Of a DNA stretch of 64,000 bases, positions 11,380 to 22,953 are shown piece by piece (the first letter of the stretch is position 1; every line of letters begins with the position of its first letter). A model generated the notes under the pieces. That model ran no database searches. It was not told the origin of the DNA and saw nothing but the letters and a program-made list of their open reading frames with translations. The DNA is from Lyophyllum atratum (lineage: Eukaryota > Basidiomycota > Agaricomycetes > Agaricales > Lyophyllaceae). The stretch lies in the NCBI GenBank assembly GCA_014905825.1, contig JACGCN010000047.1:248001-312000 (forward strand), given 5' to 3'. Both the position numbers and the translations under genes were made by a program.

Positions 11380-12783
11380 CGTATGCCAGGTAGGAGCATG
11401 GCAGGAGAGTACAGCCGCCTTGGCGGAAGTCAGCCGGTCATAAGAATAGATGGTCACGTCGGCCCTCGGCACATCGCCCTGGTAATGCAGCTGCGGAGCA
11501 GTATGGGTTTAACCTGCTTCGTAAATGCTGTGGTAAGCGCCGATTTCGATAGGCACGGAGCTGTATGGGATATCGAGTTTTGACAGCTAAAATCGTCAGA
11601 CGGCTGATGAGAAGGTCGAATAAGCATGCGAGCGAGGTCAAGCCAACCCTCTTCAGACCGCGAGTCGATAGGTCCGTGGAATATTGCCACTAGGTGCAAC
11701 CTGAGCTAAAAGAGTTAGATGCATAAGCGCGTTACGCGCACTCGACCAAGGTGTGTCCTTTTCAGGGAGGTCCTGACACACGCAAGGTCACGAAAATGCT
11801 GTGAGATGTATCGCAGTGAGGCTGAGGCATACCGCATCTTCCATAGGGGAACCGGTTGGGCAGCTTTTGTGTCCCAAAGATGAGGCGCATGCAGATGGAA
11901 ATCGGTCCGGAGGGCCACACCATATTGATAGAGGGTGCTGGAGAAGCAGTATTGCTAGGATAGGCTCCTCTCTTTCGCCACCTGTACCCCCCAGGAGTTG
12001 CAATTTCTAGAGGAAAGCACAGCCTAGCTTCCCATCCAAGGCACCAACTGGTTGTATATAGAATTGCCACGCATGACTACTGTAGCGACCATCCGTTGGA
12101 AGCGCAACATCGGTATAGAGAGCTATAAATGACCAAATAGCCGATGGATGCTTGAGGCAATACGGAGAACAAGGATGTCAGATTCGATTCCAATATACAG
12201 ATTATGTGATAGGCCAGTAGGTTAGCAAAACCTTCGATACAGGATTGATGTGGTATGCTGCTAGAGGAACCAAGCAAAAAGCAGTGAAGAATTGCACATG
12301 GCTAACGAACCGAAAATTTAAGAACCGAGGACGTTTGAACTCTGGGGGCGGAAGAAGCAATGCTCCGGAGAACGCATGATTCTTGACCCGTTGGCCGACA
12401 TGCTTGTCGGAGGGCGGTGCGTGTCAATCGTTGTGGAGAGGAATCAGTCAGTGAGCAGTTTTTCGAGGCTATCATAGGAGTGGTGGCGCCAGCTTCTGTT
12501 TTGACTCCAACTCAGTGCACGTTTCTGGGTTTTCTATACCGTGTGAAATGTGACCTTGAGAGTTTTGGGTCATAATCTTGAATCTGTTATACGAAAGAGA
12601 TCCCTCTTTCCCAAAATCCTTATTGGCTGCATGTACGTCTTCTAATAGTAATTAGGGGGGGGGCCTTTCTCACACATACTTAGCTGGCAGACGGGGTCAA
12701 GTACCAATGACCATGCAGCGGCACGGGTAGCTGCTAGTGTGGTATGAGAAAAAATGCAATATGCTCATATCCAAAATAATATC
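11380..12783. other. Gene-poor stretch, no recognisable gene
   Basis: Open frames up to about 100 codons occur on both strands but none shows a domain, a consistent splice pattern or coding-like composition. A run of nine G residues lies at 12655-12663. Confidence 0.5.
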
Positions 12784-12866
12784 AACCCCCGACGGGACTC
12801 GAACCCGCAACCTCCAGATTTAGAATACGTCGAAGTCTGACGTCATAACCATTAGACAACAGGGGC
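12784..12866 (-). tRNA. tRNA-Arg (anticodon TCG) with 10-nt intron
   Basis: Reading the minus strand, the 5' acceptor GCCCCTG pairs with CGGGGGT near the 3' end, closing with one G-T pair. The D arm contains GTCTAATGGTTATGAC. The anticodon stem TCAGA/TCTGG encloses the loop with TCG at 12831-12833, and the T arm is GCGGG-TTCGAGT-CCCGT. A 10-nt insertion (12820-12829) sits one base 3' of the anticodon, the standard position of nuclear tRNA introns. Mature length is 73 nt. It is the only tRNA I could fold in the window and the only intact gene in the 10.5-18.3 kb desert. Confidence 0.93.
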
Positions 12867-15800
12867 ACATATCAGTAAGCTAGCGCTGGATCCACAATCA
12901 CAATTCCGATAGCTGCGAACGAGCAGGACAGTCACATAGAGGTGAATATGAGTCTTCAAACGCGCGATTGCGGCTTTGCGAATTATGCCATACTCAGGTA
13001 GTGGTGTCAAGATAAAAGGACAGAAGAGTACGGACGGGCACCTGCACAAGAAGGAAGTACACGGGCTGCCCCAGGATATCGAGGATCTTCATCGAGTTTC
13101 CTGGATCATGTATCGTACTGGGAAGCCTTTCATTACCTCCACCTTTGGGTGGCCGATCCCAGAAAAGGCGCAAAGCTGTGAAATCGTGATTTACGTGCCA
13201 AGTTTGAAAGCCGCCGAGATGGCATCTTGTAGCACTTTTGTCACGCTATTGACTGCGCAGATGGCGAGTTAAGGAAAGATCCATTCCACGCGAAGCTCGC
13301 TTTGTGGACGCTACCGCATACGTGCAAGAGATCACTGGCTTCAAATCCCTGAAAGGGCCCAAGGCGAAGAGCCCCCGAAATCCGCACAGACACGACATGC
13401 GAGGTCGAGAAATTGAGATGTGTGCCTCAAGATACTGCGGCAAATTGTATGGTGCCAACCGCGGGCTGTGCGTCACGAAACGTTTTAGGTACGATGTTAA
13501 CAATCCGAGCCGCGTTACGTGTTCCGCGCGGTCAACTAGGAAACCGGTACGCACGCTCCGCCGGAGGCCCGCCCTGGAGGTTAGGTCTCTGAAAGAATTT
13601 GTACCAAAAGTCAACGAGCGGCGCAACATAGGTAATCTTACGTTACGGCGAATGAGAATCTTTTCTTGGGTGCGATCGCATTATAGTTTGCGCCATAAGA
13701 ATCGGTACGGTACGCCGCCGTTCGCTTGAGCAGAGTGAGATTCACGGCTAGGTCTAGAGCAATGCGTTTGACATGGTTTGACCCGGTTCACCTGCGTCCA
13801 TCCATGGCAGTGACGACGCCACTGCAGATCGCGCTGGAGATTTGCGGAACAATCCAGATTGTGTTGGAGCTTGCGACCATCGCGTCTTATAACGGCCTAC
13901 ATGTCCCACGGCGGTTCCATCGTTCGAATCAGGTCGAGTTCTTTGTTCGACAGATTGGGCGCGCACGAGTCTAGCCACGCCCGGAGAGCCGAGGTTGGAA
14001 GTATCAGCTTCTGTCGCGGAAAGGCATAAGAATCAGACATATACACACGAAACATATGATCTGTTGGAAGAAGACAGACACACCTCGCCTGTAGTAGGTA
14101 TGCTTGGAAGATCTGAATATCATCGGTCACATCTGTGTCGTTATCCACATGTGATAATCGTTTACCATACGCAGAACTTTGGATTGCAATAGTTGTCTAT
14201 ACTACTGGCGGCACTTGGTAGGAATGAGGCTGCACCTTGAAGTCGTAGGTGCCAAGTAGGTGGTCGAGTCACTGCGCTGGCAGGTGGTTCTATTTTAAGA
14301 CGTCATCAACTTGGTTAGAAACCCATATTTAGCCACGGTCCGACTACTTCTAAGCGCCGGTCTCCTCAAGTGACGGAGTCAAGTCGTCTGAATGACACCA
14401 TACAATAAATAACATCTAGGATCTATATAGGTGTATGCTGCCAGGGTGTATCATATCAGTATGAGCGTAAGGGAGAAAATTTGCTTCTCATTTAGGATAC
14501 TCACTGCCAAGGTTTCAGAACAGGATGCACTCGGGACTTGTTAGCTCTTGTTAGTTACGAATATAAACTTCCTGGGATCTTACTTGACCCTAGCCCTCGC
14601 CCATTACTTTATGCTATGGCCTGTGTGCGTCTGATACATGCTTCTATCTCAACTCACTTCAGCTTCCCGGGACCTCAATCTGGCTCAAATCTCGCTGATG
14701 AACAGTGATGAACTCCATGAAGCTAATGATCTGCATGAAAATACCTTAGAAACGCAAGGAACCAGAATGCGGTAGAGGACAGGAAGCAAGTAAAAGAAGC
14801 ACACCGCCTTCAAAACTTCATCATCTCCCTTCTTCTACTCATGTCGCAAAAATGGCTGTTCCATGTGCGACTCTCGGAGATCATGGATCGTATGTTGGTA
14901 ATGTCGACACAAAAGGGAACTGTGCGCAGCTCGGATAACAAAGAGAAGGGCCCAAATGGACAAGGCTGGGCCCACCTCCACCTGCGCGTACTGCCTTTCC
15001 TTCAACCATCTCGACCGTGGAACTCCATAGCCCCGATTACGCAGGCTCAGTCCTGAGATGCCGAAACTCGGTCGCCTCTACTCTGGATTTGTCTGCATAA
15101 ATCCAGCTCCGTGAAAATGTATACTCGGACTGCTGTGCTTTTCAGTAGCAGTAGCTCCGTAGAGACTTGACTTCCTTTCTGATGCCTGGATGTCCAAGGC
15201 GAATTCCAAGACAGAATTATATCCTGACTCGCGATAATTTCATGCTTTATGCTAAGTGTCCATGATATTCCCTCTTCGGAGCTCCCAGTCAGAGGCTGTA
15301 TATCTACGAGTTCGTCGGATCTGCCAATGTCACGACGTTGTCCGAGTGCGAGAAGTCCCAGACCTATGGACTACGTAAGTAAATGGCCCATTCAACCCTG
15401 CTTCACGGCGATTGCTCGTATGAAAGTTCGTCTTCATTGAACGATAAGTGACGCGTAGGCGATGCTCCTCAGTACATGTTGATACTCAGCGAACTAGAGT
15501 ATTGTTTGAAAGATAGAAGGTAGTCAGCGAAGACACAAGTTTTTTGAGCCTGCAGAGGCCACGGGCGTCAAAGTGGGGTGCTGGCGCCAAACTGTCCAAG
15601 ATATTAATATCCGGCCCGAGATCGACACACTTCACAGCAGTCGATAGAACCGTCGCAGGCGCTCTTGACTTGTACCTGACCATGGAATGTTAGCATAAAT
15701 CACCGGAAGGCCGTTCGACGCGTCGCGCTCTAATTGACACGTTGATTCGTACCACTCGGAACAAACGGCACGTCCAGCGCTTTGACCAGCGCTTGCCCTC

Positions 15801-18287
15801 ATAGCAAGTAGAAATGATCATAGTCCAGGTAATGCGAGCAGTGCGGGCTGAAACCCTGAATATCGCAGAGCTCAGGTAGTATGCCGCCCACCATACTTGG
15901 AACACGTCCAGCGATTTAAGGCGTCTATGAACTCTATCAGATCAAGCAAACACGATCGCGAGTTGTGACACCTCGGATAAATGGCAATAACGCATGTCCA
16001 TATTAGGCGCCAGAACGTTGTAGTTAGCGCCTCGAGGCCTTCCCTGAATCTTGAGCTGGAGGCCGTGACAGTGACTATGTAATCTTTGTATACACGATCG
16101 AATGAAGGGGCCGCACGTTTTCCGCAGTTTAGAGTATGGCTGATGATGTAGCCCCAGATGGCGTGAGCCTCGAGTTGAGGCAGCGCCACCGTCCCGTCCT
16201 CGTGTATACGTGCATGTGGCGAGCGCGTCCCCCGTCTTCGCGCCACCGTAATTGTTATCAGTGAGCAGGAATAGCTACCTTTTGAAATGCGCGGAGCGAG
16301 CTTGGAACGTGGCTGGAGACACTAGCCATGCGGATACTGCGAGGCCTCGAGGATCTGCTTGATCTGGATCCGATATGGAGGAATCGATCGTTGAACGCCG
16401 TATCTGGCGTCAAAGTATACTTCTATGGTTGACTCGTGCCTTCTATGCTGTAGAGTATAGATTTACGGTGTGGGGAAAGGGGCGTTTGGAAGGACGAGAG
16501 CCAGATTGTAACTCCGCGGTTCGTCGGTGTCTGTCAAGCAAAGACCATTGGATAGGGCATGCCGTTTGGTACACGTTGGGAGGGGGAAGGAGTGCGTTGA
16601 GTGTCTATTTTCGTCGTCGATGTTTAGGGATATGAGCCCAGGAGTTGAGCTGGTTTCGAATTTCGGAAGGCGTCTCAGAGAGCATCAGGTCAAGGCATTG
16701 ATATCCAGGGAAGGGAGAAGACGCTGCATCTGAGCATAGACGGACCGAGCCTGCCAAAGACGCTAGCTTCGAATGTGTTGAAGGAGAGGGGGTTATACCG
16801 CGGACACCTCGTCGGCTTTCATAGATCAGGATTTCATGTCGCGGTATGCGTCGTGGTGTGTGGTGGGGGATGAGATTGGGGATGGGTTAGGATGGGTTGA
16901 CCCAGGAGCCAGGCGCGGGCCATGGATGTAGCAGAAGTAAAGTGTGAGGTGTGAGATGCGCAAACCTTGACGTAGGAAATGATGAATGGGTGTGCATGCA
17001 TACACTACGTCCGTGAACTACTACTGTCATGGGAATGGCATAGGCGTCCAGAGAGCGAGTGGCACGTGTCGAAAAGGTATACTTGCATAGGCACAATGTG
17101 TCCTTGCCGATAGGTATAATCTAGGCCTGCTGGCAGAGATCCGAGACTTCACACCTTTTTGCTACGGAGACGTGATCATGTCAGGGTCGAAAAAGCGGAG
17201 AAAGATGGCGGGGTATGTGGTAAGTAAACGAAACGTCCAAGCATTTTGTCGAAGCGCGGAGCCCGAGAGGATTATGTCTTGTCCAAGTCTTGTCCAGGAG
17301 GACAGCCAAAGGATCGCTCTGCGGCCAAGAGGTCTTGGAAGAAGGGGAGACGGGGCTGTGAAACCAAGGTAATGTTTTATCCTGGTTTTATCCTTCCGTT
17401 TCGCTCGATCGCTTAGTTCTGTCCGAGATGGTTGCTGCTTTCATGAGAAGGTACATGAATTCAAATTTAGCATCGACGGCAGTGCGATCCCCTAGAGCGA
17501 TTTGCGGCAAAGCGCTTATTTGTGGTGTTGACATCGGTCTTGGGTACCTCTTAAGGTATACGAAAAACAACGTGGTCATGGCGAGGTGCTGAGAATTGAA
17601 GTAGTTGGGTGATGAACCCCGTAACGAGGAGTACATGGCAGAACAAGGCGTCTGCATCGTCGAATGCGCTATTGATACATGAGCACGTTGACTTTGGTGT
17701 GCTGATGTCGCGAGGCGGCGGATACTTATGAGTACATGAAATGTGCGTTGTAGCGGTGCGCTGATCCTAGATCGGAGCATCAACAGCAAGATAGAAGGAT
17801 CACCGGAACGATGGAAAAGGGCCGATGAGTGTCTCTAATGACGAGGTGATGCAAATTTCAATGTTAGAACGGTATTGGGAGCGGGCTGTGTAGCGCAGTA
17901 AGTATAGGAGGTCAGGATCGCCCGACCGCTGTGCCGCCCTCTGTCACCCGGCAAAGGGGTTGCCGGTGGATATTTCACTGGAGGTTTGTTCGACTGCTAG
18001 AATGAACGGGTTGCGTTCATGATGACGTGCGAGAGGAGAGGATCGGTGGCTTGGGAGTGAGTAGAGGAGGAGTCATGGCGGGAGGAACCTAAAACGGATA
18101 TTTCATTATTCTTGCAAAATTGTATGTGACATGTAACAAGTTCCACGGACGGCGGCACGTAAGGTGGAGACCCGACGTTCTGGTAAGCCTTAGCCAAGCC
18201 AAAAGTGACACAGCCATACACAAACTCCGGTATATAACAAGCTGAACCCCTGGTTCATATTTTTCGATTGGCTCTCTGCAGCCTACC
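12867..18287. other. Gene desert, 5.4 kb, nothing recognised
   Basis: Many short frames on both strands (for example 13304-13729 plus, 15872-16246 minus, 17388-17789 minus), none with a recognisable domain or a coherent exon chain. Base composition is mixed and not strongly AT-biased. No terminal repeats, long direct repeats or reverse transcriptase/transposase motifs were noticed by eye. It may be decayed mobile or genic sequence. The last few hundred bases are the PMC1 promoter side. Confidence 0.45.
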
Positions 18288-21200
18288 ATGCCCCCAGACG
18301 ACATACCGTCCATTGCCATCATCGAGGACAGTACTACTAATGTCGCACACCACCCCACAATCCAGACCGACGCGGGCATGCTGTCGCCCTACGCACCGCG
18401 CTCCCCGACATCCACTGCTGTCGACACTGGCGACGACTCGTCCTCCGTGAACATTCTTCCTCCCTCTCCAACAGCATCCACGCGTTCTTCGATTCATTCG
18501 GTCCACTTTAATAATTCTACGATTCTACGCGACAACAAGCCAGAAGCTGCCCTTGGTCACGCACGGAAATCGAGTAATGCCACCTTCACCTCCGTGTCAA
18601 CTGTTCCAGACCAGGCCAGCACCAGTCGCGATGTTTCGGACCTCGACCACCAGCGCACAATCGGCTCTGACACCACTACCGTCGCGGAGCACAAAGAGAA
18701 TGGTAGAAAGGACAAGAAGAAGGGTAAAAAGGAGGCAGAGGAAGAGCAGACCTCTCATCAGCGCGAGCTCGAGCAGGACCGCGGCTTCAATCCTGCGCCA
18801 TTCGCTTACCGTCCCTATGGACTCGCTCACATGCTGGACCCCAAGTCTCTCGACTCTCTGACTGCATTTGGTGGTATCGCTGGAATTCTCGCTGGTCTAG
18901 GCACCAACGCGGAGACGGGTCTTTCCAAAGATGCGCTCTCAGTCAACTCGGGTGCCGTAGCACACCACGCCGCGAACGAACAGAAGGCAAAGGATCTCGC
19001 CAAGTCGGAGAAAGGGCGGAAGAAGGGTAAGGGAGCAGGGGACGGGGAGTCGCCGCGTCACGACACAGACGCAAAGCAGCCGTTGGACGAGGAGCCGTCA
19101 GACGACGGGCCTCCTAAGGCCGACGCCAATGTTATGAACGCATCTGTTGACGAGCGCCGTCGGGTCTATGGTCCCAATATTCTGCCCACACGCACGTCAA
19201 AGTCGCTCCTACAATTGATGTGGATGGCGTTAAAGGATAAGGTTCTCGTGTTGCTCTCTATCGCCGCCGTTATTTCTTTGGCGCTTGGGTTGTTCCAGGA
19301 CTTTGGTACTCCACGTCCTGAGGGAGAGCCGCCTGTGGATTGGGTCGAGGGCGTTGCAATTATGGTAGCGGTGGCTATTGTCGTAAGTCGCTCAGTTCGG
19401 GTGAAACCCGTGAGCTTGAGACTAACATGCTATATACGGTCATCAGGTCGTGGTAGGATCACTCAACGATTGGCAGAAGGAGCGCCAATTCAAAGAGCTC
19501 AATGATAAGAAGGAAGAACGTGGCGTCAAGGTTATTCGGGATGGAGCGGAGTGTGTCATTGACATCAAGGTCTGTGTCGACCCTGGCCCTCGATTCAATG
19601 TAAACTGACACAAGCGCTTGGTTATGACGCTCAAATAGGAAGTCGTTGTAGGTGACATAGCCCTCCTCGAACCAGGTGAAATCGTTCCCTGTGATGGTAT
19701 TTTCCTCTCCGGCCACAACGTACGATGTGATGAGTCTGGCGCCACGGGCGAGTCCGATGCTATCCGCAAGGTCTCCTATGACGAATGCTTGGATTTGATT
19801 AAACGCAGTGAGGGTATGTGCTATGATACTTCAAATCCACTGGAGACTGAGTTGTGCGATTTCATCAGACGGTAAAGAAGCTGCACACACGGATTGCTTC
19901 GTTGTCTCTGGCAGCAAAGTCCTCGAAGGTGTCGGCCGCTACGTGGTCGTCGCCGTCGGAACCAAGTCTTTCAACGGTCGTATCATGATGGGTACGGTAT
20001 CATATCCTCTCATATTAGCAAAAGCTAATTCCTCTCCTCGTAGCACTCCGCGGTGACGCCGAGAACACCCCTCTCCAGCTCAAGCTCAACGCCCTCGCAG
20101 AACTCATCGCCAAGATCGGCTCAGCAGCAGGTCTCATCCTCTTCTCGGCGCTCATGATCCGGTTCTTCGTCCAGCTCGGCCAAGGCGAGCCCGTCCGCAC
20201 CGCGAACCAGAAGGGCATCGCCTTCGTGAACATTCTGATCATCTCGGTTACCCTCATTGTCGTTGCCGTCCCAGAAGGTCCGTACCCCTACCCCTTTTTT
20301 CCCCTTAATATAATTTTGCTGATGCTGCGTGTCTTAGGTCTTCCCTTGGCGGTGACGCTGGCCTTGGCGTTCGCGACCAAGCGCATGACATACGAGAAAT
20401 TGCTGGTGCGCGTGCTGGGGTCGTGTGAGACGATGGCGAATGCGTCGGTGGTGTGCACGGACAAGACGGGCACGCTTACGCAGAATGTCATGACTGTTGT
20501 GGCCGGCTCTGTGGGGATCCATGCGAAGTTCGTAAGGCAGCTCGAGGAGAATGCCATGCGGACGAATGCGGACGGGAAGGACGATGAGGATTCGGATCGG
20601 CCGAGCAATGAGGCTGAGCGGCGGCATAAGGATGATTTCTCGATCGATCAGGCGCAGCTCAATACGGTGCTTCCTGAGTCGTTGAGGGAGCTGTTCAACG
20701 AAGCGATCGCGGTTAATTCGACGGCGTTTGAAGACAAGGACCCGGAGAGCGGCGAGATTGTGTTTGTGGGGAGTAAGACGGAGACGGCGCTTTTGCAGTT
20801 CGCGAAGGAGCTTGGGTGGAAGAGTTTTAGGGAGACCAGGGACCAGGCCGAGATCGTTCAGATGATTCCGTTCTCGAGCGAGCGCAAGGCTATGGGCGTT
20901 GTGGTCAAGAACAAGAGCGGCGGGTACAGGGTGTATTTGAAGGGTGCTTCGGAGATTCTGTCGAAGAAGTGCACGAGGCATGTTGTGGTTCAGCCCCTTG
21001 GCGCAGAGAAGGGTTCGACGGAGGCTGGCATCGAGACACGGGAGATTGGACAACTGGAGGAAGAGAACATCAGCCGGACCATCATATTCTATGCAAACCA
21101 GACTCTGAGGACGATCGCTCTTTGCTACCGGGACTTTGAAAGCTGGCCACCAGCTGGTATGGGCCATGATGAGGAAGGCGAGGTAAGTTTTTTGTTCTTC

Positions 21201-22953
21201 TTCCCTTCTCGAACCAAGGACCCTTCTGATATGCTCGTTAGGTACCATTTGAGGACCTCTCCAAGGACCTCACTCTCATCGGCATCACTGGTATCGAAGA
21301 CCCCCTCCGTGACGGTGTACGCGAGGCAGTCGCTAAGTGCCACCGTGCCGGCGTGACTATCAAGATGTGTACCGGTGACAACGTCCTCACGGCCCGCTCC
21401 ATTGCAACCCAGTGCGGCATCTTCACCACTGGCGGCATCATCATGGAAGGACCCGTATTCAGGAAGCTCAACCAGGCCGAGCGTGTCGAGATCGTGCCGC
21501 GCCTCCAGGTGCTTGCGCGTTCTTCCCCCGAGGATAAGAAGGTACTCGTGGAGACGCTCAAGTCTATCGGCGAGATCGTTGGTGTCACGGGCGATGGGAC
21601 GAATGACGGGCCCGCGCTCAAGACTGCCAATGTTGGGTTCTCGATGGGCATTGCTGGCACGGAGGTGGCGAAGGAGGCATCGGATATCATTCTCATGGAC
21701 GACAATTTCTCTTCGATCGTGAAGGCTATCATGTGGGGCCGCTGCGTGAACGACGCCGTGCGCAAGTTCTTGCAGTTCCAGATCTCGACGAACGTTACGG
21801 CTGTGGTTATCACATTTGTGTCGGCGGTGGCGAGCACTGAGGAGGAATCGGTGCTTTCGGCGGTGCAGCTGCTCTGGATCAACATTATCATGGACACGTT
21901 CGCTGCACTCGCGCTGGCTACGGACCCTGCCACGGAGTCGCTGCTCGATAGGATGCCCGACAAGAAGACAGCGCCCTTGTTCTCGGTCGACATGTACAAA
22001 CAGATTCTCTTCCAGTCTATCTACCAAATCATCGTCATCCTTATCTTCCACTTCTTGGGTCTCCAGATCTTGGGATTGACCCTCGTCGGCGATCACAAGA
22101 CCGATAGGAATACGAACCTCATCGTCCAGACGCTCGTCTTCAACGCCTTCGTTTTCGCGCAGATCTTCAACTCGGTCAACTGTAGGCGTCTCGACAAGAA
22201 GCTCAACATCTTCGAAGGCATTTTGAAGAATCGGTATTTCCTCGCTATCACTGCCATCGGTACGTGTCATTTTATATTCATACCGTGCGCTGGACTAACA
22301 GGCTCTTTCTACAGAGATTGCCGTTCAGGTTCTTATCGTGTTCGTGGCCAAGGACGCGTTCCAGGTGACCAGGATTGGCGGCCGCGAATGGGGCATTTCG
22401 CTCGCGTTAGGCATAGTGTCCATTCCCCTAGGCGCCCTCATTCGTCTCCTCCCCAACGGACCTTTCGAAACTCTCTTCACTAAGCTAGGCCTCCTTGGAA
22501 GACCCAATGTCCTACCCACCGCTAGTCCCGAAGCGGAGGTTTGGAGTGGAGCTGTGGCATTAGTCCGCGATAATCTTGGTACCTTCGCCAACGTCCGTGG
22601 CGGGCGTCTGAGGTCCTCGTCTTTCGTTATCAAGAGCCGTCTCTCGCGCACCAGCCAAGAAAGGCAGGCTCCATTACCAGTGTATGTGTTCTTTCATGTT
22701 GTGTCGTTGGTTTGGCGTTAACGCAGTCCTTCTTAGTTCCTCACTGATGACTATGGTGCCGACCCTTATCGCTGGTACGATCGCGACTGGGCAGAAGACA
22801 ACACATTCAGGATCCCTCTCGGATCCGGCAGGCTCAGATCCGTCAAAATCATCCGCTGCCTTGTGGGAAGGCAGATTACAGCTTCATCCAGATACTCCTC
22901 ATGACGACCCCGCTTATCAAAGATACGGTGCAGGCAACCAACACTCGTCATAA
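18288..22953 (+). CDS. PMC1: P-type Ca2+-ATPase, PMCA/Pmc1 type (IIB)
   Basis: Ca2+ pump that clears cytosolic calcium into the vacuole or out of the cell. Nine exons: 18288-19382, 19447-19569, 19639-19813, 19869-19991, 20044-20277, 20338-21182, 21242-22259, 22315-22681 and 22737-22953. They sum to 4,197 nt, exactly 1,398 codons plus stop. Visible: a long disordered N-terminal region with a Lys-rich patch, VVVGDIALLEPGEIVPCDG, DESGATGESD, membrane segment 4 VAVPEGLPLAVTLALAF, the phosphorylation site CTDKTGTLTQN, KGASEIL, TGDNVLTA, the hinge GDGTNDGPALKTA, and transmembrane helices from about 21770 to 22430. The last exon reads SLMTMVPTLIAG and LQLHPDTPHDDPAY, resembling fungal Pmc1 tails. 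The start ATG opens a frame with no better alternative. Confidence 0.96.

Noticed and set aside
12655..12663. G9 run, and the C9 run at 57893-57901
   Set aside because: Simple homopolymers without further structure; possible sequencing-length artefacts.
13304..13729. Overlapping long open frames on both strands (13304-13729 plus, 13246-13629 minus)
   Set aside because: Arg/Ser-rich translations without domains on either strand; they look like chance frames in GC-balanced DNA.
22737..22904. Alternative last exon of the Ca2+-ATPase reading DDYGADPYRWYDRDW and stopping at 22904
   Set aside because: It needs a weaker GTGTAT donor. The chosen frame uses GTATGT, makes the exon sum exactly divisible by three and gives a Pmc1-like tail (LHPDTP block).
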